A model generated the notes under the pieces. That model made no database searches. It was not told the origin of the DNA and saw nothing but the letters and a program-made list of their open reading frames with translations. A stretch of 56,802 bases of DNA, taken from positions 1-56,802 of the forward strand of contig JAPJOH010000016.1 of NCBI GenBank assembly GCA_030826265.1, written 5' to 3'. Position numbers and translations under genes: made by a program. The stretch's first letter is position 1, and every line of letters begins with the position of its first letter. This DNA is from Collinsella aerofaciens. Lineage in GTDB: Bacteria > Actinomycetota > Coriobacteriia > Coriobacteriales > Coriobacteriaceae. Of the stretch, positions 7,705 to 15,593 are shown piece by piece.

Positions 7705-8556
7705 TCATGAGAACAGCCATCCCATGATGTCCTCGTCACGGGCAAAGAGGTAGCCGCCCGCTCCGTGCTGGCCCGCGTCCGCAGCAAAGCCCCGCTCGGT
7801 GAAGTAGCTCGTGGGCTTGACATCGAGCACGACCAGCTCGCTGATGCGCTCCTCGGAAAGCCTGCGAGCTCGATAGGCGGCGCGAATCTCCTCGTACGCC
7901 TCGCGCGCGGGCCCGGAGCCGTAATAGTCGTCGTTCTCGCCGATAGCCATATACACGGGAACCTCGGCTGCGGCGAGCGTCTCGATGTCGCCGTCCCAGC
8001 GCGAGATGGTGTGGAGCGCGCGTCGGTAGAGTTCGGGGCGCGTTCCCAAGACGATGGAGATGGTCTCGCCGCCGCCCGAGCATCCGCTCAGGTACACGTG
8101 GTCCGCATCGATGCTGTAGGCGCCGAGCAGTCATTCGGTGAGCTCCACCACGTCTGACGCCGATTGCTCGTCCCAGTCGTCGAGCTGGGGCGAGGCCACG
8201 ATCATATCGGCGATGTAGTCGTTCGCCACGAAGGGGTAGTCCTCCCGAAGATTCGCCCCCACGCCCTGGAAGTAGAGCCCCTCCCAGCCGGGGCAGGCCA
8301 CGTAGAGCGCATAGGGCACGGACCCGTCGTAGGAGTCCGGCACATGGAGAGAGAGGTGCAGCGTCCTGCCCGATGGCGTCTGCAGGGCGTCGTCAACGAC
8401 GAAGCTGCGGTCTGTCTGCGACCCCTCCGTGAGGACGTAGTCGCCAAGCTCACGGGCATCCGCGCAGCCGACCAGGCCTCCCCCGAGTACCAGCCCGCCC
8501 GCAGCGAGCGCGGCAGCCTCGATAAAGGACCTGCGTGAAAGATGGCTCACGTGCAT
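7705..8556 (-). pseudogene. Exported alpha/beta hydrolase interrupted by an in-frame TGA
   Basis: Translation from ATG 8556 (behind AAAGAGGA) gives a Tat-like signal (SRRSFIEAAALAAGG then LVGC, a possible lipobox) and continues to DVVELTE, where TGA at 8131-8133 stops it. The same frame resumes at once as LLGAYSIDADHVYLSGCSGG with the nucleophile elbow GCSGG and runs to the natural stop at 7705. The whole would be about 283 residues, a normal esterase length. A single TGG-to-TGA change would explain it. No frameshift is needed, so the lesion may be recent or an assembly error. The catalytic Ser lies after the stop, so the product as read is inactive. Confidence 0.75.
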
Positions 8557-8617
8557 AGTTCCTCTTTCTGAATGAACCAAGCCGAAGCCGCAGACTTTCG
8601 GCATGGCGAGAAGCGCA

Positions 8618-9412
8618 TCAGCGGCCGCTGCTGGCCTCTTGCAGCTCGGCAAGGGTCACGTGCTCGTTGCGGAAGCGCGCCGCGGGGTTCTTGTCGCCCG
8701 CCGCGCAGGTGATGGTGCGTGCGGGACAGGCGTGCATGCAGGCGAGGCAGGCGTTGCAGCCAAAGCCCGTCTGCGCGTTACGGACGGCCTTACCGCCCTC
8801 GAGCGCGATGCAGCCAGCCGGGCACACCTTTGCGCACGCCCCGCATCCCATGCACTTCTCGGAATCAACGGTCAGGAATCCGCCCAGCGCCGCCGGCTCG
8901 AAGCGCAAGCCTCGGCTCATGAACTGCTCGTGGGCAGCGCGATCCTCGTCGGTCACCGGCTCGAGCCACTGGCGGCGCGCCGCGACGTCCGCGCGGATGC
9001 GCGCAAGGTTCTCGCCGATCTTCTTCTCGGGGATGCGGGCGCGCTGCTCGTCCATGTCGAAGTTGGGCAGCCAGTTGTCCACCATGAGGAGCGTGGTCAC
9101 GTAGGCAGGGTTGAGCCCCGCCGCCCGCGCGTCCTCCAGGCACAGCTCGACGGCGTTGGCGTGCCGGTTGCCGTAGGTGCAAACGAAGTAGAGGTAGGGC
9201 GTGTCGAGCGTCGCGCGCTCGAGGAACGTCTTCACCATGTCGGGCATCATGTGCCCGTAGATGGGGTGCACGATGCCAATCGTATCGTCCGCGTAGGCGA
9301 GTTCGCCCTCGCGGCGCAGCTCCTGCGGGATGCTCAGGACCCTCTCGCCCTCTGCGGCCAGCTCGCGCGCCACGTAGAGGCAGTTGCCCGTCCCGGTGAA
9401 GTATAAGATCAT
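8618..9412 (-). CDS. EFR1-family ferredoxin (flavodoxin domain plus two 4Fe-4S clusters)
   Basis: A 264-residue fusion. Residues 1-150 form a flavodoxin-like domain beginning MILYFTGTGNCLYVAREL, the FMN phosphate loop. The C-terminal part has two CxxCxxCxxxCP ferredoxin motifs, CMGCGACAKVCP near 186-197 and CNACLACMHACP near 216-228. It probably passes electrons between ferredoxin-type donors and flavin enzymes in the cytosol. The ATG at 9412 follows GGGAG. It lies in a minus-strand run with the exported flavodoxin and the third aldo/keto reductase. Confidence 0.88.
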   Translation of the reverse strand: MILYFTGTGNCLYVARELAAEGERVLSIPQELRREGELAYADDTIGIVHPIYGHMMPDMVKTFLERATLDTPYLYFVCTYGNRHANAVELCLEDARAAGLNPAYVTTLLMVDNWLPNFDMDEQRARIPEKKIGENLARIRADVAARRQWLEPVTDEDRAAHEQFMSRGLRFEPAALGGFLTVDSEKCMGCGACAKVCPAGCIALEGGKAVRNAQTGFGCNACLACMHACPARTITCAAGDKNPAARFRNEHVTLAELQEASSGR

Positions 9413-9454
9413 TCGAAACTCCCAGATTGTCGGCGGTCTGCCATCTCTAATTGC

Positions 9455-10081
9455 TTATGCCAGGCCGAGACCGGCGACCCAATCACGAACCCCGGACTCG
9501 TCCGCACTGGACGAGAAGCGCTGACCCTCCTGCCACTCTCCGCTGCCCGCGGCCTCGGCGAGTAGCTCGCCGCTCTGGCCAAGACCCGAGGAGGAAGAGG
9601 TGCAGAACGGGATCACCGTCTTGCCGTTCCAGTCGTTGCCTGAGATAAAGTTGTCGATGGGCCAGGCCGCGATGCCCCACCAGATGGGATACCCCACGAG
9701 CACGGTGTCGTAGTTCTCCCAGCCGTTCGGCGTGACCTGCGTAAGCTCGACGTCGCGCAGGCTCTCGTCCTCGTGTTCGCGGGTCACGCGGCTACTGTCG
9801 TCGGTCCAGTCGAGGTCATCGTCGGAGTAGGGCTCCGTAGGCGTCACCTTAAAGAGGTCGGCGCCGAGCTCGTCGGCGATGGTATGAGCTACGGCAGCGG
9901 TGTGGCCCTGTGCCGAGTAGTAGGCCACGAGGACGTTGCCGCCTGCAGCGGGCGCGGCGGCGGGCTGGTCTTCGGCGGCGGCTTGGTCGCCGTCACCCTG
10001 GCTGCAACCGGAGAGCATCGTTGCGCACAGCGCGGCTCCGAGCAGAAAGTTTCTTCTGGTCACGGTCGGGTTTGCGGTCAT
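9455..10081 (-). CDS. Exported flavodoxin-like lipoprotein
   Basis: A 208-residue protein with an N-terminal RRNFLLGAALCATMLSGC, an Arg pair plus lipobox, then a low-complexity Ala/Pro/Asp linker to about residue 48, then a flavodoxin domain (VLVAYYSAQGHTAAVA, the FMN phosphate loop, and YPIWWGIAAWPIDNFI). It is therefore predicted to be anchored outside the membrane with bound FMN, an unusual place for a flavodoxin but known among gut anaerobes. The ATG at 10081 follows GGAGATGCCCC. It lies between the EFR1 protein and an aldo/keto reductase on the same strand. Confidence 0.85.
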   Translation of the reverse strand: MTANPTVTRRNFLLGAALCATMLSGCSQGDGDQAAAEDQPAAAPAAGGNVLVAYYSAQGHTAAVAHTIADELGADLFKVTPTEPYSDDDLDWTDDSSRVTREHEDESLRDVELTQVTPNGWENYDTVLVGYPIWWGIAAWPIDNFISGNDWNGKTVIPFCTSSSSGLGQSGELLAEAAGSGEWQEGQRFSSSADESGVRDWVAGLGLA

Positions 10082-10127
10082 GGGGCATCTCCTTCGTTGG
10101 CTTGGTTGGTCCGTTATCGTCTGAGCG

Positions 10128-10976
10128 CTACTCCTGCGCGTCGAAATCGGGGCGTATGGCCAGGTAGCCCGCGAGTGCTTCCTCAGTGGCGGTGTAGTAG
10201 GTCATGGTCCCGTCGAGCTTGGCAATCTCAGCCATCTCGTCTTCGGTGAGGGAGAAGTCGAAGATGTTCGCGTTGTCGGCGATGTGGGCGGGGTTCTTGG
10301 AGCCGGGGATGATGGAGGTGCCCATCTGCACGTGCCAGCGCAGGATCACTTGGGCCGGGGTCTTGCCGTGCTTCTCGGCGAGAGCGACGAAGACGGGCTC
10401 CTCCAGAAGACCTTTGTCGCCGTGGCCGAGCGGGTACCACGCCTCGATCACCGTGCCGTACGGCGCGAGGTAGGCGCGCAGGTCGCGCTGGGCGTGGTAG
10501 GGGTGGCACTCAACGGTCACGAGCTGCGGCTTGATGTCGGCGACCTCGATGACCTCGGCGATCTTGTCTTGCGGGAAGTTGGAGAGGCCGAGGGCGCGCA
10601 CCTTGCCCGCGCGGTACGCCTCCTCCATCGTGCGCCACGCGGCCAGGTAGTCGCCTACCGGCTGGTGCAGGATGAGCATGTCGACGTAGTCGAGCCCTAG
10701 GCGCTGGAGCGTGGCGTCCACCGCCGGCATGCCCGCGTCGTAAACGCTCGGCCAGAGCTTGGTGGAGACGAAGATCTTGTCGCGCGCGATGCCGCTTTTG
10801 GCGATGGCACGGCCCACGGCGCGCTCGTTCATGTAGGCGTTGGCGGTGTCGATGTGCTCGTAGCCAGCCGCGAGCGCGGCGGTTGCGGCTGCCTCGGCCT
10901 CGGCCGGGGTCATGAGGAAGGTGCCCAAACCCTCGATGGGCATCTCTACGTCGTTGTTGAGCTTCAGATACTCCAT
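10128..10976 (-). CDS. Aldo/keto reductase, third copy
   Basis: A 282-residue reductase similar in layout to the one at 3072-3923. The tetrad is Asp43, Tyr48, Lys73 and His104 (LILHQPVGD), with the cofactor loop IIPGSKNPAHI near residue 236. The ATG at 10976 follows AAGGAGGAGACC. It is the first gene of a minus-strand run and diverges from the LysR gene at 11106, which makes it the likely main target of that regulator. Confidence 0.92.
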   Translation of the reverse strand: MEYLKLNNDVEMPIEGLGTFLMTPAEAEAAATAALAAGYEHIDTANAYMNERAVGRAIAKSGIARDKIFVSTKLWPSVYDAGMPAVDATLQRLGLDYVDMLILHQPVGDYLAAWRTMEEAYRAGKVRALGLSNFPQDKIAEVIEVADIKPQLVTVECHPYHAQRDLRAYLAPYGTVIEAWYPLGHGDKGLLEEPVFVALAEKHGKTPAQVILRWHVQMGTSIIPGSKNPAHIADNANIFDFSLTEDEMAEIAKLDGTMTYYTATEEALAGYLAIRPDFDAQE

Positions 10977-11049
10977 GGTCTCCTCCTTAATGGTGACTTT
11001 TCGAATACAAGGCTACGGCGTTTACTGACGTGCGAGAAGTTCACGTTGG

Positions 11050-11075
11050 AATGATGGATATAACCATGGGGTATA
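11050..11075. promoter_or_regulatory. Candidate LysR-type site in the divergent promoter region
   Basis: ATATAACCATGGGGTATAT carries an imperfect dyad (ATATA-CC facing GG-TATAT) in the 129-base gap between the aldo/keto reductase and its divergent LysR gene. LysR regulators normally bind such T-N11-A dyads in the shared promoter of a divergent target. The assignment rests on position and symmetry. Confidence 0.4.
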
Positions 11076-11105
11076 TACGGCACATAATGCGTGACAGGAG
11101 GATCG

Positions 11106-12005
11106 ATGTACAACCCACAGCTTGACACTTTCATCCGCGTGGCGGAGGCGGGCAGCTTCTCCAAGGCGGCACAAGAGTCCTTCATCACGCCCACGGCCGT
11201 CATCAAGCAGATGAACTTGCTGGAGTCGCGGCTAGGCCTTACGCTGTTCCACCGCTCGCATCAGGGGCTTTCGCTTACGCGAGCAGGCAGGTCGCTGCTC
11301 GCCGACGCCCGCCATATCGTGCAGTACTCTCAAGAATCAATCGCACGCGCCCGCGTCGCCGAGCGTGGAGAGAAGCGCATCATCCGCGTGGGAGTGTCGC
11401 TCATGACGCCCAGCACGCCGCTCACGAAGCTGTGGCCGAAGGTGAAGGAACGCTGCCCTGGCATGAGCCTTCAGGTGGTCACGTTTGAAAACACACCCTC
11501 GGCGGCGCGCGGTTTGGCGAACCTCGGGCAAGACATGGATATCGTGGTGGGGATTTTCGACGATGCCTTTCTTAAAGAGCGCGGGTGCCTGGGCCTCGAG
11601 CTTTCGCGCGAGCCGCTCGGGTGTGCCGTTCCCGTTGACAGCGAACTCGCCAAACGCGACATTGTCACATTCGACGACCTCCACAATCACAGTCTTATGC
11701 TTATACGCCGGGGCTGGAACGCCGAAATCGACCGCGTGCGCGACGAGATACTCTTGCATCATCCTCAAATCGCGCTCGTAGACTTCCCGCAATATCGGGC
11801 GGAGGTGTTCAATCGCGGCGCGAACGAGGACCTCGCGCTTGCGACGCTGCCGTTGTGGGCCAACGTCCACCCCATGCTCAAAACCGTCCCTACCGATTGG
11901 GACTGTCTCGTGTCTTACGGGCTGCTTCATTCGCCGCACCCCGCCGACCATGTGCGGGAGTTCCTCGATGCGGTATCTGCCGCGCTCGAGGCAAAGCATC
12001 GATAG
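11106..12005 (+). CDS. LysR-family transcriptional regulator
   Basis: A 299-residue regulator. The winged helix-turn-helix covers residues 1-60 (YNPQLDTFIRVAEAGSFSKA, then LESRLGLTLFHRSHQGLSLT), followed by a two-lobe effector domain. The ATG at 11106 lies behind CAGGAGG; a GTG 15 bases upstream is in frame but badly placed. It diverges from the redox gene run that starts at 10976 and probably controls it in response to a small molecule or a redox cue. Confidence 0.92.
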   Translation: MYNPQLDTFIRVAEAGSFSKAAQESFITPTAVIKQMNLLESRLGLTLFHRSHQGLSLTRAGRSLLADARHIVQYSQESIARARVAERGEKRIIRVGVSLMTPSTPLTKLWPKVKERCPGMSLQVVTFENTPSAARGLANLGQDMDIVVGIFDDAFLKERGCLGLELSREPLGCAVPVDSELAKRDIVTFDDLHNHSLMLIRRGWNAEIDRVRDEILLHHPQIALVDFPQYRAEVFNRGANEDLALATLPLWANVHPMLKTVPTDWDCLVSYGLLHSPHPADHVREFLDAVSAALEAKHR

Positions 12006-12009
12006 GCAA

Positions 12010-12236
12010 TCGCGAGCAGATGCGCTTATGCCTATGGGAATAACGGGAACTGGCTTCTGAACTCGCGTTTTGATACCGTCGAGTACCGCCTGATGCTGCT
12101 TCGGCGTCGTCATAGAGCAAAGCCATCAGCGAAATAACGGGAATAAAAGCCTCCGAACCTTCTGGTTCGGAGGCTTCCTTTTTGCATGTCTGCCTAAACG
12201 ACTCCTTGCCAAAGCCCCTTGAGCATCGGACGGCTC
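12010..12236. repeat. Diverged ~200-bp direct repeat, copy A
   Basis: This segment matches 13955-14162 in the same orientation over about 200 bases, with roughly one base in four or five changed. Shared landmarks read on the minus strand are CTCAAGGGGCTTTGGCAAGG, a G+C-rich terminator hairpin, and CGCGAGTTCA-AAGCCAGTTCC. It has no complete gene. On the minus strand both copies could encode a short LKGLWQGV peptide end before the hairpin, so it may be the duplicated tail of a gene plus its terminator. It truncates the yjdF gene at about 12216. Confidence 0.7.
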
Positions 12237-12353
12237 CGCGCCGAAGGCGATGCGTGCGGCGCCGTACCTTCCGTCCTCGACATGCTCCGCCAGCCCGACC
12301 CAGAATTGGCCGTCGTGACATACGGTCAGGGTGGACGACACGCTGATCTGCAT
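12126..12353 (-). pseudogene. yjdF: Truncated yjdF (DUF2992 family)
   Basis: From ATG 12353, behind AAAGGAGGAACCAGCC, the first 46 residues are YjdF-like: LTVCHDGQFWVGLAEHVEDG, then ARIAFGAEPSDA. Complete YjdF proteins continue for another 80-100 residues with a basic NPKR-rich tail. Here the frame enters the ~200-bp repeat and ends at 12126 after 75 residues of unrelated text. The biochemical function of YjdF is unknown. The gene is broken by the repeat, but its leader still looks riboswitch-like. Confidence 0.65.
12148..12180. terminator. Terminator hairpin inside repeat copy A
   Basis: AGCCTCCGAACC at 12148-12159 pairs with GGTTCGGAGGCT at 12164-12175 around a 4-base loop, with TCCTTTTT after it on the plus strand. 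It can terminate the LysR transcript; the A-rich left flank gives a weaker terminator on the other strand. Confidence 0.8.
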
Positions 12354-12364
12354 GGCTGGTTCCT

Positions 12365-12475
12365 CCTTTATGTAGACGACCATGCAGAGAAGGGACAACC
12401 GAGGAGGCAGGTTACTGATGCGGACTCCCGCACGCCCACGACTACCCGATGTAGACTGTGTTTTCATCTATGACG
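12365..12475 (-). promoter_or_regulatory. Candidate yjdF-motif (azaaromatic-sensing) riboswitch
   Basis: The 5' leader of the broken yjdF gene is about 110 bases long and structured. It holds the short hairpin TGCGGGAGTCCGCA, an outer pairing of GTAGTCG-type and CGTCTAC segments, and a CAGTAACCTGCCTCC stretch just before the ribosome binding site. yjdF genes are the usual neighbours of the yjdF RNA motif, which binds azaaromatic compounds. The call is based on gene context and visible structure, not on a covariance match. Confidence 0.45.
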
Positions 12476-12604
12476 CGATATCAAGCGAGCATGGAAGAGC
12501 TGGAATAATATTTAAGAAACCAATTTCTGTAAAATCGAAAAAATAGGTGCCTTAACTGAGGATTATCATCATCTCTGATAAGCTAAGCAGGGGAGGCGAA
12601 TTCC

Positions 12605-13828
12605 ATGGAACTGTATCATCGCGAGCAATACTTGAAGAAGATTCGACCGTTCTACGATGACGACCTGATCAAGGTGATCACGGGTATCCGCCGCTGCGGC
12701 AAATCGTGCCTCATGTCGACGATTGCCGAGGAACTGAGAAACCGTGGTGTCGAAGACAAGGACATCATCTACCTTGACCTCGACAAGCGCGGCAACCGCT
12801 CAATTAAGACGCCTGATCAGCTGGAGGAAAAAATCGAGTCGCTTCTGGCTGACGACGACTTCAAATACCTCTTCATCGATGAGGTGCAAAACGTCCAAGA
12901 CTACGAGGAGGTCGTGAACGCCTATAACTCGGATGGCGGCTTCTCGATCTTCATCACTGGCTCCAACTCGTATCTGCTGTCTGGTGAGCTGATGACCAAG
13001 CTCACGGGTCGATACGTGGAGTTCGAGATGTTCACCCTATCCTTTTCCGAGTTTCTCGACATGAAGAGGTTCATGGGCAAGGAGGTCGGTGACGCGCGAA
13101 TCGAGTTTGACGAATATCTGCGGTATGGCGGGTTTCCCCGGTCTCTGGAATACGACGATCCTGAGGCGAAGGCTCGCTACATCGAGGATGTCGTTGGACA
13201 GATCGTCGACAAGGACATCAGGACTCGCAACAAGATCCGGAACATTGATACGTTCAACCGTGTCATGACCTATGTCATCAACAACTACGGTGCGCCGACG
13301 AGTCTCACCAGCCTCCACGACTATTTCACCAAGACGGAGCGTATCGCCGTCGAGCGGCGGACGATCGCCGCCTACATCCAGATGCTCATCGATGCCAAGG
13401 TGCTCTACAAATGCGAGAGATTCGACCTTAAGTCCCGCAAATCGTTACGCGGCGAGGAGAAGTACTACCTTGCGGATCCGGGTATCTATTTTGCGCGCAA
13501 CGTCGATGTTCGGTTGAACTACGGGCCCTCGCTGGAAAACGCCTTGTACATCTATCTCCGCTCGAGGGGATATAAGCTATCCGTAGGCCGCATCGGGAAG
13601 CTGGAGTGCGACTTCATCGCGCGTAGACGCAACGCCTACGCCTACATTCAGGTTTCAATGACAATCGCCGATAGGGACGTGGAAGAGCGTGAGTACAGGC
13701 CGTTCGGCTACATCAGGGACGGATATCCGCGCTACCTTTTCACGCTTGACCCCCTGTTGCAGGAGAGGGATGGCGTCAGGCATCTGAACATGGTGTCGTT
13801 TATGAAAGATGACGGCGACCTAATTTGA
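12605..13828 (+). CDS. AAA-family ATPase with C-terminal DUF4143 domain
   Basis: A complete 407-residue protein of the large bacterial and archaeal ATPase group AAA_14 + DUF4143. The P-loop is GIRRCGKS near residue 26-33, Walker B is YLFIDEVQ near 96-103, and the sensor text FITGSNSYLLSGEL follows. The C-terminal part (from about residue 200) has the DUF4143 features, including LENALYIYLRSRGY and ECDFIARRRNAYAYIQVS, a restriction-nuclease-like core. The cellular role of the family is not established. The ATG at 12605 follows AGGGGAGGCGAATTCC. It sits alone between two ~200-bp direct repeats, and a broken paralogue lies at 1267, so this family appears mobile or duplicated here. Confidence 0.85.
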   Translation: MELYHREQYLKKIRPFYDDDLIKVITGIRRCGKSCLMSTIAEELRNRGVEDKDIIYLDLDKRGNRSIKTPDQLEEKIESLLADDDFKYLFIDEVQNVQDYEEVVNAYNSDGGFSIFITGSNSYLLSGELMTKLTGRYVEFEMFTLSFSEFLDMKRFMGKEVGDARIEFDEYLRYGGFPRSLEYDDPEAKARYIEDVVGQIVDKDIRTRNKIRNIDTFNRVMTYVINNYGAPTSLTSLHDYFTKTERIAVERRTIAAYIQMLIDAKVLYKCERFDLKSRKSLRGEEKYYLADPGIYFARNVDVRLNYGPSLENALYIYLRSRGYKLSVGRIGKLECDFIARRRNAYAYIQVSMTIADRDVEEREYRPFGYIRDGYPRYLFTLDPLLQERDGVRHLNMVSFMKDDGDLI

Positions 13829-13954
13829 GTGGCGGCCGGATTCCTTGGCTTCCCGGTGCGTAGGTAGCGTGGGTATCAAATGGGAACTCTTGCCTCACGA
13901 AGAATCGGCAGGCCGAGAACTCACATTGAAATTAACGAGCTTTTGACCAGTGGC

Positions 13955-14162
13955 TCCTGTTACCGAGTGGGAATAGCAGGAACTGGCTTGTGAACTCGCG
14001 TACTGGTGTTGCCGAGTAACGCCTGATACTGTTCGTCGTCGCCGCAAGGCAAAGCCACCGGCAAAGTAGCGGGAATGAAGGCCTCCGAGCCTTCCGATTC
14101 GGAGGCCTTCTCTTTGCATTCCTGTCTGGAAAGGACTCCTTGCCAAAGCCCCTTGAGTATCA
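13955..14162. repeat. Diverged ~200-bp direct repeat, copy B
   Basis: Second copy of the segment at 12010-12236, same orientation. It begins, read on the minus strand, just past the stop codon of the MerR gene and includes the same terminator position. The rest of the 340-base interval between the ATPase and MerR genes (13829-13954) shows no gene. Confidence 0.7.
14086..14118. terminator. Terminator hairpin inside repeat copy B
   Basis: AGGCCTCCGAGCC pairs with the facing TTCGGAGGCCT around a short loop, followed by TCTCTTT. It corresponds to the hairpin of copy A and can serve the convergent ATPase and MerR transcripts. Confidence 0.7.
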
Positions 14163-14169
14163 GACACCA

Positions 14170-14610
14170 CTATCGAGCGTGGGCGTTGTCGTAGGCCTCT
14201 TTGATCTCTCCCGGCAAATCGTCGGGAATCAGCGCCTTCACCCTATCCTCGCTGCCATCTTGAATCGCCTGCCCGTAGTACCAGCATTTGAACTTCAGCA
14301 TGTCCAGCGCGCGGTTCATCTTCGCGATCTCCGACTCCATGTGGGCCTTCCGCTCCTCGAACATGGCCTTGCGCTTGGGATATGTCGATGGGCCTTCTGC
14401 ACACCATTCCATGAACAGTCGGATGTCCTTGATCTCCATCCCAGCCTTCTTTAGGCATTCGATGACCCGAAGCGCCTCGAGTTCCGTTTCGCCGAATCGG
14501 CGAATACCGGACGTCCGCTCCAACCCCGGGAACAATCCCTGCTTGTCGTAATACCGCAGCGTGGATGCGGGCAAGCCGAACATCTCCGCCACCTGTCCGA
14601 TCGTGTACAT
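14170..14610 (-). CDS. MerR-family transcriptional regulator
   Basis: A 146-residue regulator with a typical N-terminal MerR winged helix (MYTIGQVAEMFGLPASTLRY, then YDKQGLFPGLERTSGIRRF) and a long coiled coil from about residue 70 to 115. No conserved Cys pattern for metal binding is visible, so an organic ligand or unknown signal is likely. The ATG at 14610 follows AGGAGGGGCC. It diverges from the carboxymuconolactone decarboxylase-cupin gene, and a CCTAAA dyad lies between them. Confidence 0.9.
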   Translation of the reverse strand: MYTIGQVAEMFGLPASTLRYYDKQGLFPGLERTSGIRRFGETELEALRVIECLKKAGMEIKDIRLFMEWCAEGPSTYPKRKAMFEERKAHMESEIAKMNRALDMLKFKCWYYGQAIQDGSEDRVKALIPDDLPGEIKEAYDNAHAR

Positions 14611-14641
14611 GGCCCCTCCTGATAAATCTCGAATTCACTCC

Positions 14642-14669
14642 TTGACCTAAAGTTAGGTTTAGGTATTAC
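14642..14669 (+). promoter_or_regulatory. MerR-type operator-promoter
   Basis: TTGACC at 14642-14647 is followed by the dyad CCTAAA-N6-TTTAGG (14646-14663) and an AT-rich TATTAC or TACGTT. MerR activators bind dyads placed between over-spaced -35 and -10 elements. This fits activation of the gene at 14829 by the divergent MerR protein, with a leader of about 150 bases that otherwise shows nothing recognisable. Confidence 0.6.
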
Positions 14670-14828
14670 GTTTATTTTCGTCAATACAAATCGGGAGCGC
14701 AAGGGGTGTTCCGTAATCGCCGGTCACCCCGCCCTTGAGCAGGTGCAACGAATGGGCACGGGGTCTAGGCGCGGCCTAGCTGCGCGAAAGCAGTTTGTAC
14801 TCAAAACCATCGACAGGAGGAATCAAAC

Positions 14829-15593
14829 ATGACGATTAAGCAGACAGCGGGCAGGGATGCCCTGGGGGACTTTGCCCCCAAATTTGCACAGCTCAATGAC
14901 GATGTGCTGTTCGGCGAGGTATGGAGTCGAGAAGACGGGCTTTCCCTTCGAGATCGCAGCATAGTGACGGTGGTTGCCCTAATGGCGCAGGGCCTGACGG
15001 ACTCTTCGTTTCAATATCATCTGATGTCCGCAAAGAACAATGGCGTGACCAGGGCTGAGATAGCGGAAATCCTTACGCATGCGGCGTTTTATGCGGGATG
15101 GCCCAAGGCGTGGGCGGCCTTTCGCATGGCGAAGGAGGTCTGGGCGGATGACAATGCCGCTGATGCAAGAGCTAAGCATCAAAACGAGATGGCCTTTCCC
15201 ATCGGTGCCCCCAACGACGCATTTGCGAAGTACTTTATCGGGCAAAGCTACCTCGCGCCCCTTTCCACCGAGCAGGTCGGCATTTACAACGTTACGTTTG
15301 AGCCCGGCTGCCGCAACAACTGGCACACACATCACGCCAAAAGCGGTGGCGGACAGATCCTCGTCTGCGTGGCTGGTCGAGGGCTTTATCAGGAATGGGG
15401 CAAACCGGCACAGGAGCTGTGCCCTGGCGATGTAGTAAATATTCCCGCGGGCGTAAAGCACTGGCACGGTGCGGCGCCCGACAGCTGGTTCTCCCATCTC
15501 GCGGTGGAGGTTCCGGGCGAGGATGCCTCCAACGAGTGGTTGGAGCCCGTGGACGACGAGCAATACCTTAAAGCGACTGACAAGGAGGCTTAA
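14829..15593 (+). CDS. Carboxymuconolactone decarboxylase-like / cupin fusion
   Basis: A 254-residue two-domain protein. Residues 1-110 are an AhpD/carboxymuconolactone-decarboxylase-like helical domain (LSLRDRSIVTVVALMAQG, then EIAEILTHAAFYAGWPKAW), without the CxxC of true AhpD peroxidases. Residues 135-240 form a cupin barrel with metal-ligand text NNWHTHHAKSGGGQ and GVKHWHGAAP. Such fusions occur in anaerobes under MerR control, but the reaction is not known. The ATG at 14829 follows GACAGGAGGAATC. The 3' end overlaps the convergent SIR2 gene by 26 bases. Confidence 0.88.
   Translation: MTIKQTAGRDALGDFAPKFAQLNDDVLFGEVWSREDGLSLRDRSIVTVVALMAQGLTDSSFQYHLMSAKNNGVTRAEIAEILTHAAFYAGWPKAWAAFRMAKEVWADDNAADARAKHQNEMAFPIGAPNDAFAKYFIGQSYLAPLSTEQVGIYNVTFEPGCRNNWHTHHAKSGGGQILVCVAGRGLYQEWGKPAQELCPGDVVNIPAGVKHWHGAAPDSWFSHLAVEVPGEDASNEWLEPVDDEQYLKATDKEA

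Noticed and set aside
8131..8133. Selenocysteine reading of the in-frame TGA
   Set aside because: The family is a serine esterase with no known Sec position here, and no SECIS-like hairpin is evident after the TGA; a Trp-to-stop change is simpler.
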